DNA from: Gnetum montanum
Lineage: Eukaryota; Streptophyta; Gnetopsida; Gnetales; Gnetaceae
Assembly (NCBI GenBank): GCA_015680685.1
Contig: MNCI01002923.1
Coordinates: 338,915-402,914, forward strand
DNA length: 64,000 nt
Reading direction: 5' to 3'
A model generated the notes under the pieces. That model searched no databases, was not told where the DNA came from, and was given only the letters and a program-made list of their open reading frames with translations. Below are positions 9,874-21,556 of this stretch, piece by piece; within the stretch, counting starts at the first letter, position 1, and every line of letters starts with the position of its first letter. The translations under genes were made by a program, and so were the position numbers.

Positions 9874-10731
9874 TGATGGGATGCGATATCGCATGGGCTG
9901 CAATATCACGTACGCGATATCGTGGCCGTCGCAATATCGCATCCCTCGTAATATCACGTATGCAATATCACATCTTTCCCCGTGATATTGCGTACATGAT
10001 ATCACAGTGCGTCGTCATATCTATAAATAAGAGGCGGCTCTCCCTTGTTTCATCATCCTAAGCTAGACAGCAATGAAACTCTGGCAGATTGATCACTCCA
10101 GAGATAGAATATTTTCCATGTGCTCGCAGTAGGAGTCCTAAAGTGAACGGATCTTTATTCGAGCAAACATTGTACCTGAACACAAGTTTGTGTACAACAA
10201 TAAAGACAAGCTTCTTGGATAAACCTTGCAATGCATGGAATAGGCTAATTTGGATTTTATTTATTGTTATTTATTATCTATTATTTACTGATTTCTCTCT
10301 CAACCCTTCTCTCCTAGTTAATTGCATTAGTACGACCGCTTCGATCACGTGCATTACGTTTGGTGATCCCATCAACGATTAGCGTTTGGTAACCATAGTT
10401 GCATCGGTTCTGGTTGTGTACGGTAAGTGGGAATAGATGTTGACGCTAGGTTTATTTAGACTTAGTTCATTAGTTAAAGTTAGTAATTAGTTTCTCAATC
10501 CTTCACCTTGTTAGCATAGGAGATAAAACATAAAAAGATATAAAAATCATATACCTCAGACTTACTTAACCATACACCGTGACACTACAAGTAAGTCTCA
10601 AAAGATAATGAATGATTAACCCTAAGTGTTCCATGAGGCATGTAGGCACTTAGTCTACGGAGATTGATCGGATCACGCATGTTACGCTCGTATTCGTATG
10701 GTTGAGTGTAGGGATACCTCACCACTCATCA
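9874..10731 (+). repeat. 3' LTR of element A
   Basis: The LTR starts TGATGGGATG and ends CCACTCATCA. Its U3 start (9880-10015) carries eight decamers of the GCGATATCGC type against three in the 5' LTR. TATA-like CTATAAATA lies at 10020-10028. Downstream of that, the two LTRs align closely with scattered transitions and without the 42-bp duplication. Confidence 0.92.
9880..10015. repeat. array of palindromic GATATC decamers in U3
   Basis: Eight motifs of the form (G/A)(C/T)(G/A)ATAT(C/T)(G/A)(C/T) at 10-20 bp spacing; the consensus GCGATATCGC is a perfect palindrome. The spacers contain CpG-rich bits such as 'acgtacgcg'. Most variants differ by C-to-T or G-to-A changes. Confidence 0.85.
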
Positions 10732-10736
10732 GCACC
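10732..10736 (+). repeat. target site duplication of element A, right copy (GCACC)
   Basis: Identical to 4199-4203. The B LTR sequence interrupted at 4203 resumes at 10737. Confidence 0.9.
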
Positions 10737-10899
10737 CTAATCATTATCTATAAATTTACACCTACCTATCACATTTATGACATTATTTCATTAGTTGTAG
10801 CGAAGCTCTTGCAATTTGTTTTCTCTAAACTTAGAATATTTTCTTAGTGATCGTAGTATGAGTTAAGGAAATGTACAAAACTTTATTCGAGCACTAATG
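10737..10899 (+). repeat. 5' LTR of element B, second fragment
   Basis: This continues the LTR interrupted at 4203 and matches 20810-20960 of B's 3' LTR ('cacctacctatcac', 'cattatttcattag', 'tttattcgagcactaatg'). It breaks off at about 10899, where sequence jumps into gag. The 3' half of the LTR, the PBS and the gag start are therefore deleted. Confidence 0.8.
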
Positions 10900-11540
10900 A
10901 ATTTTCTCAAAGGGAGCAGCTTCATCATATCATAAATGGGCTCTGATCCAAAACAAGAAGAACTCTTGGGGTTAATGCCCAAGGAATACTTTTAGAATTA
11001 AGAGTCTGTTAGATTCAAAGCCTAATTGAGCAAGTTTTCAAAGAAGAAGGAGAGTTGCAAAAAAGGGAAAGTGCAGAAGAGTATAACCAGAATCCCTCCA
11101 TTCACAAAAGGAAGGTCCGATTCTTTAACAATGAGAAGGAGGCACCACTTGATGAGGCGATGCAACACAAGACCTTATTGATTCAAAAGTCTATTTTCAA
11201 AATTTTTGATAAGATAGATAAAATGTGGGACTTTTTCAATGAAAAAGTTCTATACCACTCTAAAAATAGTAAAGGAATCCAAGGAGCAAAGTAGTAATCA
11301 TGATCATATAAGAAGGAAGAAAGCTAAACATGCCCACCAAAGGGGTAAGGGTAAGGCTACTACCATAGAGGAGGTTGTGGTTTTCAAATCAAATGATGAT
11401 GGTGGGTGTGACATCTACCAATACAAACATCCTAAGGGATGTTGTCCCATTATGTCACACTTGCAAAAGTCTGAAGTATATGCTCTAAATCCTAGATTCA
11501 CAAGAAGGAAAGCACCTAGAAAGTTACCTTATCCTTAGGG
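10900..11540 (+). pseudogene. C-terminal gag remnant of element B
   Basis: Several short frames collectively match the distal part of the element A gag. The clearest is near 11400-11540: GGCDIYQYKHPKGCCPIMSHL followed by a basic tail (FTRRKAPRKLPYP). Basic stretches (RRKKAKHAHQRGKGKA) precede it. The N-terminal capsid half was lost in the deletion at about 10899. Frameshifts and stops make it non-functional. Confidence 0.65.
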
Positions 11541-12187
11541 CAATCCTAGGTAGTTCCACCAACAACAAGCTTACTATCCAAGTGGAGTTCCATCACAACC
11601 TTATGAGTAGTACCATCAATGGCACCACCCATAATCATGGGGGATGCTGCCACCAAGGCAATAGTACCCTTACTAGCAACCTAATCCATATGGGTACTAT
11701 GTTTAGTAATCCATTTCTTTGCATGACTCTTCTAGTCACACTTCATTCCAACATCACTATTACCCTCTTGAATACTACAGAGCCCAATCTCCAGGAGGGG
11801 AATCCCCATTTCCTCACTACCCTCCTCATCCTTTTTCATATGTCCCTCCATCATCAACTCAATTATCACCTACTCCATCAATGTAAGGTGAAATCCCAAT
11901 CCAACTATAGCAACATAATGCTGCAAGGGCTATGAACTTACAATTGGCTCCTTAGCCAAGTGTTTTGGAGAACAAACCTCGAAAAAGACCTTTCTTCCAA
12001 ACCAACAGACCTCCTAAGTCCTCACATACACTTATGACTGATGACCCTGCTTCTCCCTCATCCTTTGCAAACCCATTTGAGAACCCTTCAAACCAAATGC
12101 CTCCCAAAGTACATACCATGATGTTAACCCATGCTATTCTGGGATTGCCTCATCTACCTACAAATCACTGGGAATGAGCATTGAAAG
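11541..12187 (+). mobile_element. gag-protease linker of element B
   Basis: This decayed coding-like sequence is rich in Pro, His, Asn and Ser codons and comparable to 6170-7270 of element A. A segment near 11965-12060 (KPRKRPFFQTNRPPKS) resembles the CPFFKHGRKKG block of A. No continuous product. Confidence 0.5.
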
Positions 12188-12540
12188 GATCTTCTAGACT
12201 CAGGTTTTGGTGTTAATTTGATTTCTCATGAGATGTACAAAGCCTAGAACTTGCCTTCACTCAAGAAGAGCAACATTCATCTTGAGGTTGAAGATCAATT
12301 CATCATTATTCCCTTGAAATTAGTGGAGGATACTATGACCATCATCTATGGGTGGTCCTATCCTACTAACTTCTTGGTGATTTGTGTTGATAACTACAAG
12401 GGGGACTTCCTAATCATCATTGGAAGAGCTTAGTTGAGCATCATTGATGCATGGTTGGAAATTAGAGATCTCTCCTTGAAGATTTCCAAGGAAAATAAAT
12501 TTGGAAAGATTCAAAAGAAGTGCATTCCATGCATCATGTA
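12188..12540 (+). pseudogene. retropepsin-like protease of element B
   Basis: The active site reads DLLDSGFGVNLISHEMYKA with D-S-G intact at 12197-12205. A TAG follows at 12246. The next open part runs from 12251 with IIIPLKLVEDTM, WSYPTNFLVICV and GDFLIIIGRA. A second TAG replaces the Trp/Phe codon of the GRPWL motif, and the tail is IRDLSLKISK. It is homologous position by position to the protease of A, but unlike A it retains the catalytic DSG triplet. Confidence 0.8.
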
Positions 12541-13050
12541 CAATGACACGAGGTGCAACCATATGCAGAAATTATGAACAATAAAAAGTACATCTATCAT
12601 ACCATGCTGATAGTGTGCAAACATGACAGAAATTCAAAGATCCCTATATGCAATAGCCACAAAATAGAAGAACACCCAGTGGCTAAACCCTAATCCTAAT
12701 AGCAGCTCAATAATATGCATGAAACCAACTGAGAGCTTCAATAGTGCCTACATTGCAAGCATTAACAAGATGGAGTAGATCCATTACCAACTCTTTGATG
12801 AACCTGATGATGCTTATTGGGAAGAGTTAAAAATCCTTGAGAGCTTTAAACAAGAGACCCTAGAGTTAAAAACTCTGCTAGCCATAATGAAATATGCTTT
12901 CCTAATAAATGGGAAGCTAGTTATAATCAATGTCAATCTTGCTTCTAAACAAAAAGAAAAGTTATTAAACGTGGTCAACAAATGGCCAACGACCTTTACT
13001 TAGTCATATCTTGAATTCACTGAGATTGATCCTACGATATGCTAGCACTA
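12541..13050 (+). mobile_element. protease-RT connecting region of element B
   Basis: Decayed coding-like sequence with stops in all frames, corresponding to the Athila linker between protease and RT. The end (about 13010-13050) begins the conserved pre-RT motif EFTEIDPTIC.HYIYIDPSLKP. Confidence 0.5.
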
Positions 13051-13730
13051 CATCTACATAGATCCTTCCCTCAAGCCAAAGAGGTAGCCGTAATAGTAGT
13101 TGAATCCCAAACTCAAGTAGATCGTCAAAGAGGAGATTGAACAACCCCTCAAAGCAAGGTTCATTTATCCCATTGCAAATAGTGAGTGGATTAGCCCATC
13201 TATGATAGTGCTAGGAAAAGGTGACAAATGGAGGGTTTGTATCAATTTTAGGCTATTGAACATGGAAACTTACAAAGATCACTTTCTATTGTCATTTGTG
13301 ACCTAGGTGTTGGACACCATTTCTGGGCATTACTACTATATCTTTCTTAATGATTAGTGGTTATAACCAAATTCAAATCACACCAGAAGATCAGGCCAAA
13401 ACTACATTCACGAGTGCCTAGGGAACTTTCGCATATAGAAATATGTCGTTTGCCATGTGTAATGCCCCTACTAGATTCCATCACCTTTTCCTAAGCATCT
13501 TCCAATAGCAAATTGGTAGAGGTTGAAAGTCTCCATGGATGACTTCTCCACCTATGGGGCTACATTAGAGTAAGCCCTAGACAATTTTGAGCAATTGTTG
13601 AAAAGGTGTGTGGAAACAAACCTTAGACTTAACTAGAAAAAGAGAAATCTAATTGTCCATGAGGGCATTGTATTTAAGCACAGAATATCACAAGTGGGGA
13701 TTGAGGTGTGCTCTAAAATAATAAGGGTCA
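13051..13730 (+). pseudogene. reverse transcriptase domain of element B
   Basis: The RT frame can be read across stops. It begins LNPKLK.IVKEEIEQPLKARFIYPI, a strongly Athila-like start. Then come WISPSMIVLGKGDKWRVCINFRLLN, SGYNQIQITPEDQAKTTFT, GTFAYRNMSFAMCNAPTRFH and SMDDFSTYG (about 13530). The catalytic YxDD is present as SMDD, so the aromatic residue is lost. Most breaks are TAG codons. RNase H follows directly. Confidence 0.85.
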
Positions 13731-13954
13731 TCCAAGGAATTACCCACCAACCAGAAACTATCAAAAATGTTTGGTAATTCCTTAGTCACATTGGCTACTA
13801 CTAGCACTTCATAGAAAATTTCTAAAAGATTGTCAAAGCATTAGTGAAGCTTACAAAAAAGAATGCTTCATTCATCTGAATTGAGAAATGTGAGAATGCA
13901 TTCCATTAACTCAAGAAAAAGCTCCTAGAAACTCCAATTTTATTAGTACCTAAT

Positions 13955-14345
13955 TAGTCCAGACTATTTTATATCATGACGAATGCTTCCAATTATGCTT
14001 TGGGAGCTATGCTCACATAGTTGGATGATCAGAAATTTTCTTACTATATCCATTATGCAAGCTAAAGCATTATGGATGCATAGTTGAATTACACCATAAT
14101 AGAGACAGAATTGATGGTAGTGGTGTATACCATGGAGTAATTCAGGTACTATGTGCTTAGGTACAAGGTGTTCATGCACATAGACCATAGTGTAATCTAG
14201 TTCCTTATGAACAAACCAATGGTGAACCTTTGTGTTATATGGTGGCTAGTTATCTTACATGAATTCAATCTCATAATGATAAATCGAAAGGGAATTGAGA
14301 ATGTGGTTGTCGAGCACTTTTCTCAGTTGAGATGGGACAACAAAT
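13955..14345 (+). pseudogene. RNase H domain of element B
   Basis: Recognisable by LFYIMTNASNYALGAML (the catalytic Asp of TDAS is Asn here), NYTIIETELMVVVYTME, FRYYVLRYKVFMHIDH and ENVVVEHFSQL. Several in-frame TAGs are present. It sits between RT and integrase as usual for Ty3/gypsy. Only one RNase H is present, in contrast to family G. Confidence 0.75.
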
Positions 14346-14559
14346 AGGAGAAGAGCCCACTTTCTAATCAATTTTTTGATGAACTCCTCTTTGTTGATGT
14401 TATAAATGAACAAGTGCCCACTAAACCTAAACAGTATAATGGCATCCTTACCTACCTTATCACTCAGAAGATGCCACAAAAGCTAAACAACAAGAAGAAA
14501 TACTAATTTCTTCATCAAGATAAAAACTTCATGGAGATTAACAGACATCTTTACAAGGT

Positions 14560-15740
14560 ATGTGCTGATACCCTAGTTTATTGGTGTGTTCCTAATGTTG
14601 ACCAACTATGCATCCTTTAGGATGCTCATGAGGGTGCTTGTGGGGACCACTATGATGGGAGATGCCCACCACTTTGTCTACTCCTATGATCACTGCCAAT
14701 GCGATGGTGGGATGTCCACTCATATGGAGAGACCTTAGTAATGGATCTAGCCATTAGAACCCTTCAACATCTAAGGCACTAACTTCATGGGTCCCATCAC
14801 ACCCATGTCAAATGGAAAAGCATACATCATAGTCATTGTTGACTATTGTACGAAATGGGTAGAAGCAACAATTGTCACCAACAATACATCTTCTACAAGT
14901 GCTCAGTTTGTACAACAAAATGTTGTAAAAAGGTTTGAAGTGCCACATACACTAATTTCTAATAATGGTACTCATTTTACAAGCACCACCTTTTAGAAAC
15001 TCACACAACACTTGGGGGTAGAACATAAATTAACAACACCCTACCACCCCCAAGCTAATGATCAAGCTAAGGTTATGAATAGGGAGATCACTAAGATCTT
15101 AATAAGAATAGTTAGCAAATATAGGAAAGATTGGAACACTAAACTTAATGATGCCATTTGGACATACCACTTAACCTGGAAACTTCTTATAGGCTATTCT
15201 TCTTATGAGCTAGTGTATGGAAAACTACCAACTCTTCCTATTCAGTTTAACCACTGTACCCTTTCAATGGCTTGTAATCTTGACCTTAACCTTAGTCTAG
15301 CACAAAAAGAAAGACTAATAAACCTTAATGTACTAGATGAGAATCAATTAGTGGTCCTATCATTGAATAAAATACATAAGGCATTCAATAAGCAACACCA
15401 TGACCTCAAAACAAGTAAGGTAATATTTCAATTAGAAGACAAGGTCCTTTAGTAGAACCCCACACATGTGACACAAAGAACTAAGTTCCAAACATTGTGG
15501 GAAGTGCCTTACATCATCTACAAAACCTTTCCTTTTGGCACCATGTTGATACACAAACCTAAAATCCCAAATAAGAAATGGTTGGTCAACATGCAACAAA
15601 TTAGCCTAAGAGAGCTAGTCACTGCGACACCTCCTCAGATGGATAGGCATACTCAATATTTCAAATCTCTTCCTTTCAACTTAGTTGTTGGGAAGCTGGC
15701 CATCCATGTTAGACCATTTTTTATTTTACATTTTCTTTAG
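14560..15740 (+). pseudogene. integrase of element B
   Basis: A decayed HHCC segment near 14600-14720 (DAHEGACGDHYDG) precedes the rve core: NFMGPITPMSNGKAYI, VDYCTKWVEA, VPHTLISNNGTHFTS, then a TAG and LTTPYHPQANDQAKVMNREI (15030-15090). The C-terminal part is open to 15452 and resumes to 15740. All three catalytic acids are replaced: Asp of D-F-x-GP by Asn, Asp of S-D-x-GT by Asn (14961-14963), and Glu of QAE-V by Lys (15069-15071). All three are G-to-A changes on this strand. The enzyme is inactive. Confidence 0.85.
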
Positions 15741-17597
15741 TACATTTTATGTTTCTTTAATATTTTATAATTTCTTTTATATTTTACTTTACTTTGGTTT
15801 GTGTTTTTCTTATGTTATTCTTATATTTTTCTTCTTTTCCTTTTATTGCTAACACGACACAGTGTTGTTGTAGCTGCTATTGATGATGGCTTGTACCATA
15901 ATGCTATTTGATTGCTAATGTCTAGATTCTCTTTTTAAATTTTGGTATTGATAACTAAGACATGGTTTCTTTTTCATGACAATAGGCAGTGAGTCCATGT
16001 CATCCACCCATCCATAAACTCTATGGTGTTCCTTGTTTTGCAAATATGAGGCCCCTTCCTTAATGAAAATGCACTTCTAATATTGGTAGTTTTCAAACTT
16101 GGAAATAATTAAACGGATAGATAAAGGTGTAACTTTCATGGGATTGATACTCTCTCTACTTACCTACCCTCTTGAGTGCATGCATATTTTCATGGATTTC
16201 TCATTGTTCCATTGTTGACCAACAATGGAAAGCTGATGTCTTTGCATGGTGTGGTTCACATCCAAAAACATAAAAATATAAAACTCAAAAAAAATGGGAA
16301 TTCAAAGCATGTCCATTAGAAAAAATAAGGGCTAAAAGAACTAGTTATGGAACTAGAAAGATATGTTACCCATGCTTGAAGGTCCCCTCTAACTAAGGCC
16401 CATCTCACTTCCTACTTCTCTTTTCTTCTCTTTAAGGAATGGTGATTGATTTGTGGGGATGCTCTTGTATCTTGAAGAGGTGGACTGGTCTTAGAGTGTT
16501 GATGCAAAGTAGTGAAAGTGGTTGGTTTTGATTTAGGTTAAGGATTGTTGTTATTAGGTCATATTAACAAAAACTTCCACAAGGAACTTCATGTGACCAC
16601 AATTTAGAACTCCATTCCACTATTTCTCATCCACCTATGCTATTCGTAATTCACCTTACTATAGGTTTTACATGGTTTTTTCAATGTCTTAGTTTGACAT
16701 GTCAAAATTCTTAGATAGATTCTTACAGGATTTCATCCTTAACTTTCCACAACCATTAGTCACCCATGGGCCCCATGAAATCCTTGATTTAAAGGCATGC
16801 AAGGGAATTAAAGGCATGAGCTTGCTATGGGGAGCACCCACTTACATGCCTCTTGATTGGGCTAGTTAAGTTCCTTATCTTTAGAAATTTTTGCAATTAA
16901 ATCATTTTTGCTCCACATCAATTGTGTCCACTTTTGCACTCCTTTTCAAGTTTTCCAAATCATTTCTCTTAACCAAAACTCCCTTTTTATGAATTTTCTA
17001 GCGCTCTTTAAGAATTTCATCATGTTCATGACATTTCTAGATCTCCAACAACATTAATTTCATGCTCAAACTTCTCCTTTTTATCCTTATTCTTACTATG
17101 AAAAATTTTGGTTGTAGCCCCATCAACAAAATTCCATTGATGGAGCTGACCACATCAACATGGTACAGAACCTCTATATATATGCAACCATACTTAGCAG
17201 CTTTTGCACATTGGCTCATAAACAAGGGGGCAATGTTTGCATTTTTTAGAGCTCAAAACCTTTCAGAGCCAATAACTTTCAAACCATTTGTTTGATTACC
17301 CTTGTTCTTCAGTCCTGTAGCTACCAGAGGTAAGCTCTACATCGTGGGGGCCACAAACCTTAGGTTTTTGACGAAAATTTTTAGAAATTTTTCTAACTCC
17401 CACAAAGATTTAACTAATAAACTAACATTAAAATCATCAATTTATGAAAGTTAAACCCTTTCAACAAACTCTAATAACCATATTAATCAGAAAATGTCAA
17501 AATACTATTAAAATAATTAATCTACCATGGTCACAACTTAGCCAACTATAACTAACCAATGAGATAAGGTACCTAAATGTTATAAGTTACACATCAC
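15741..17597 (+). mobile_element. 3' untranslated region of element B
   Basis: AT-rich and non-coding, homologous to 2691-4115 (C), 8111-9350 (A) and inverted 36900-38865 (F). T-rich at 15715-15850. Conserved stretches include 'gtcatccacccatcc', 'tctttgcatggtgtgg' and, near 17340, 'catcgtgggggccacaaacc'. No gene seen. Confidence 0.75.
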
Positions 17598-20480
17598 ATG
17601 ATAATCCTTCATTTTGTTGTGATCACAAATAGCACCAAAGGGAAAACACTCACAAGAAAGAGGACTATCCCAACTAAGGGACAAATAGCCAAGAACTACC
17701 CTAGGAGCAAACAATGGAAACCCATGCAACAGGACCTCTTTGGGATGAGCCCAAAGTGGAGTCTGTCAAATAGATTCCTAAAGTGGCTACAACTAAACAA
17801 TTCCACCAAGATGAGGCATCTACACCAAGATCAAACCTTAAGGTCACCTTGAAGGAGGCCTACCTCAAGTAAATAACATTTAAGTAGGTTTAGAAATCCA
17901 TGCTTTAGGAACTAAACTTTGGACCCTTCTTGGAATTTTCCCATCCATAAGTCAAAACAAAACTTTAGAACTCTCTCATATGGCCCATCATCACTTTAAA
18001 TGGGGAGTGGTACATGGGAGAGAAATATCTCTTTTTGAAAAATAGGAAAGCTAATGCCATAGTCAAAATCAAGGACACAACTATGTCCTACTCAATGGAA
18101 GCAATCTCTTAGGCCCTTAGGTTTCTTGAAATTGGGACCACTATAGTTGAAATTCTAATGATAGCAAAGCTAGGCGTTAAGAAAGAATGGATAGAGTAGT
18201 GCTATGGAGTGGACCTCAAGGTGTATGGTGCACTCACAATGGTGGAACGTGCTTATTTCAAAATTGCAGCTTTCCACATCAATCCAACGATGAGGCCCAG
18301 CAAGGTCACAACCTTCTCTGCCCATGCATGCATTGCTCTAAGTGGAAAATTCCTTGTCAACCTTATATAGTTAATCTATTTAGAGATAGAAAAATGCTTC
18401 AAGGAGAATGAATATCGAAGGAAAACACTCCCCTTCCCATGCCTTATTAGAAAATTTTGTAGAAGGGAAGGCATAACCAACTACACTAATGATGTAGTTC
18501 ATCATGCTCCAATCGCTTCTTAGGCAAAGATGATGAAAGACAAAGTGCCTGTGAAAGTGGCTAGGAAGAGGAGTAATAACCACCACCTTCATCATCCACT
18601 CATGAAATAATAATGGAGTTCCATGCTACCATTAAGTGCTTATGTGAACTTTGTAATCAACTCCTACAGTAGCAGTAGGTAAGAATGAGTGGTGGTGATC
18701 CATCTATGTATCGACCAGCCATGAGCCACCTTAATCAAGTGGCTCAAACCATAAGTCAGATGAAGGATAGGGTGCCAATGTTTTCTACCCAACAAATGCA
18801 AGTGTCCATAAGGTTGAACATGAGCACTTGAGAGGTAATGGTGTCCCTCTCTCAACAGTAGCAATTCCTAGAAATATCTAGGAATACCACTACCTTTTCA
18901 ATGTATTTGGAGGAGGGTGAGGGGGCAACTATTCTAGTTATGTAGCACTAAGGGTAAGAGATGGTAGCCGAAGTGGTTGCTGACAAAGTGGCTCAAGCAT
19001 TTAAGGTGCTTATAGTGTCTGTGTGAGACATTTCCACACCTAAAGAAGTGTAGATGTTCGTAGGTACAATTAGTAGGACATTAAGTGTAGCCTAGCATGA
19101 GGAATTATAGGACCGACTAGTGGGAACCAAGCAATTAATTTGCAATATATTTAACCTTTCCAATACCATCATTATTATCCAATTGGAGCTACTCAAGACA
19201 AGGGGTAAGTGCATCATTATGGAGGGACAACTTAAAATAGCTAGAGTAAAAAACCAATGCTTGGCTGCAAGAGTTGCCAAATAAAGAGCCTGCCTCACTG
19301 ATCCCATAGTACTCAGTCAAGAAAATATGCAGGATGAAGCTTCTTAATAGCTTCAAGCCAAACTCAAAGAGGCTAAGTATTCCAAAAAGTTGATGGTCTT
19401 TGACTAATCCTTAGCCAATGCCACAACATACAACATCTAGAAGAACTTAGTCTAGACTCACTAAGAGAATGAAGCTCTAACCATTCAAAATCATTACTTG
19501 CAAAACGTTGATGGGAAAAAACAAAAAATGTCTAAATTCATCCATCAACATTAGGAGTAGTTTACTAAGGTAAACACTAAACTAAGGAGGTTGGTATCAA
19601 AAAATAGAAATCTCTCAATGGGGGAGGTGCGTGCTCTTTACCAAAATTTTGCAATAGAGATCAGCACTTGAAAGAATGACACCCTTAATTTTGAAAGGCT
19701 CAAGAACCGCTATAGGAAAAAGGTTGGCTTGCAGAAAGAAATCAACAAAAAAACATATCCAACTAGCAAAGGCAAAGGTGAATGAGACATTCCAGTAGCT
19801 TTAGCAAGGAGACAATATTTGAAAACCCATCTTTGATGGACTAAACAAATACAAAAAAGAATAAATTCACATGAAGGAGTTGTAGATTAAGAAAATGACT
19901 AAATACATGGAGCTCACCAACCTTTGATATGCAGACCTAGTAATGCTAGCTTTTTAGAAAGCCACAGTCAGAGTTGGAGAAGTAGGTGGCCAACTTGTAC
20001 TTGTTGTATGAGGCCGAGTTTAAACACCATAAAGAGATTAAGTAGAAGCTTGAGGTTGTAAATGCTAAACTCAACATTCTTAGGGAATGATTCACTAATC
20101 AACTATCAACTACTAAGAACCTAGCCAAGATATTGAATGACTACCAGGAGCTACAAAATGCTATCAAGGAATTTGACATTGAGTAGAAGCAATTCGCAGC
20201 TTGGTTTGTCAATGTGAAGGAGTTGTTCTCAATAATGCCCTATTCGTGGGATGTTCCTATACTGGCTAATATTGGTGATGTCATGTAGACCATGTATGAT
20301 CCTTGAAGTAAGGAAGAGAAGATGAAGGCATTGTTAGATGCTTTTCATCTTCTGCTAGAAGTTGTAGTTGCTATAGGAAAACCACAATCATAGCCTCCAC
20401 AACAATTGTCATGTGCTCTAGAAGCTAAAAAAGGTCCTTTAGCACCTCAAGAACCTCTAGTTCCTGGGACCAATTGATCT
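17598..20480 (+). pseudogene. extra 3' ORF (env-like position) of element B
   Basis: A long decayed ORF lies between pol and the 3' LTR. It starts near 17598 with a basic segment (KGKTLTRKRTIPTKGQIAKNYPRSK). It then has a globular block near 18180-18370 homologous to C (FKILAYHLNPTMRPSKVTTFSPNACVTLSGKFP in C, about 22630-22740). From about 19100 to 20200 it has a long Lys/Glu/Gln/Leu-rich part likely to form coiled coil, and it ends with a Pro/Gln-rich tail near 20380-20478. Athila elements often carry an extra ORF at this place, called env-like. I see no signal peptide or transmembrane segment, so a membrane role is not supported. Function unknown. Confidence 0.7.
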
Positions 20481-20726
20481 TCTTCCTCATTTTCAAGGTA
20501 CCAAATAGGTTGTGCTACTAGTTTTTGTCATGATGTTTAATTTTGTGGTCATGAATACCTAATTTTATAATGATTGTAAATCCATATACTTGGGTACTCA
20601 ATGTCAATTGTTTTTTTATTTGTTTGTCAATAGTTAGTCAATAATTTTACACCTTCCCAAAATTTTGTAAAAAACTTATTCCTCCATTGTTCACTCAAGG
20701 ACAAGTTTTCATTCAATCATGGGGTA
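20481..20726 (+). mobile_element. pre-LTR segment and polypurine tract of element B
   Basis: Non-coding and homologous to 400-590 and 9720-9873. It ends ATCATGGGGTA directly before the LTR; the G-run at 20721-20724 is the polypurine-tract position. Confidence 0.7.
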
Positions 20727-21556
20727 TGATGGAGCATGCATTATTGGGCCTCATCGATAGCATGTTGTCAATGCCACCCTATTAATGTAGGGTTTTCCCT
20801 ATCGACATGGCATCATATCATCTTTTATAAATGTGCACCTACCTACCACATCTATGGCATTATTCCATTAATTGTGTAAAGCTCTTACAATTTATTCTTC
20901 TTCAAACTTAAAATACTTTCTGAGTGCCCGCAATAGGAGTCATAAAGGTGTATAGATCTTTATTTGAGCACTAATGTACCTAAGCACCTCAACATGAATG
21001 GCAATAAAGATGAGCTTTTCTAATCAAACCTTGTAGTACTTGGAATAGATTAATGTTTCCCTTATGCATTTATTATTTATGTACTTTACTTTAATAAATT
21101 TTAATTCAGTAATTGATATCGATTAAATAGCAAACATAAGCACAACCACTTTAAGCATACGTTACACTTGGTAATCTTAGTAGTGCCTAACACTTAGTAA
21201 TCCAATAGTCTTACAACATGTTCAAGATGTGTACGGAAAGTGGAAACGAATGCTTATGTTAGAAATAGTTAAACATTAGTTGGTTACTATATTAATTAAA
21301 CATTTATTACTCTATTTTTAGCACTTAGGAAATTAAAGAAGAAAACACAAAATGATAAAAATAATATGCCTCAGTTACACTTAACCATACCTTTGCACTT
21401 CACATGTGGAACTGAGAAGACAAAGATCACATTTGTTAATTTCATTGCATAGGCAAAGTGTACTTAGAGAAGTAAAATCTATGGAATTTGACTAGATCAC
21501 TTAGTCAATGCTAGTGATTCGTATAGTTAGACGTAGGGATTACTTGCTACTCATCA
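20727..21556 (+). repeat. 3' LTR of element B
   Basis: 830 bp, from TGATGGAGCATGC to GCTACTCATCA. TATA-like TTTATAAAT lies near 20824. R-region blocks are shared with the other LTRs ('agcacctcaacatgaatggcaataaagatgagc' region). It is the reference for recognising the broken 5' LTR of B at 4116-4203 plus 10737-10899. Confidence 0.88.

Larger units (their letters stand above)
4204..10731 (+). mobile_element. element A: full-span, non-autonomous Athila-like retrotransposon
   Basis: A is 6,528 bp, bounded by LTRs of 823 and 858 bp that begin TGATG(A/G)G and end CTCATCA, with an exact GCACC duplication. It contains a tRNA-Asp PBS, gag and a protease with a DSS active site. The sequence then skips from just after protease (about 7975) to the extreme end of pol (about 8010), so RT, RNase H and integrase are absent. 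A is the innermost and therefore youngest insertion of the left stack. Any mobility would have needed enzymes from another copy. It lies inside the 5' LTR of element B. Confidence 0.92.
4116..21556 (+). mobile_element. element B: Athila-lineage LTR retrotransposon, interrupted by element A
   Basis: B is about 10.9 kb without the nested element A. Its order is a partial 5' LTR, gag remnant, protease, RT, RNase H, integrase, 3' UTR, extra 3' ORF, polypurine tract and 3' LTR. The RT linker motif (LNPKLK.IVKEEIEQPL), the gag type and the family's tRNA-Asp PBS place it in the Athila lineage of non-chromoviral Ty3/gypsy elements. B sits inside the 3' UTR of element C. The flanks CACGC (4109-4113) and CATGC (21557-21561) are a poor candidate target duplication. 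All reading frames carry many stops. Confidence 0.85.
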
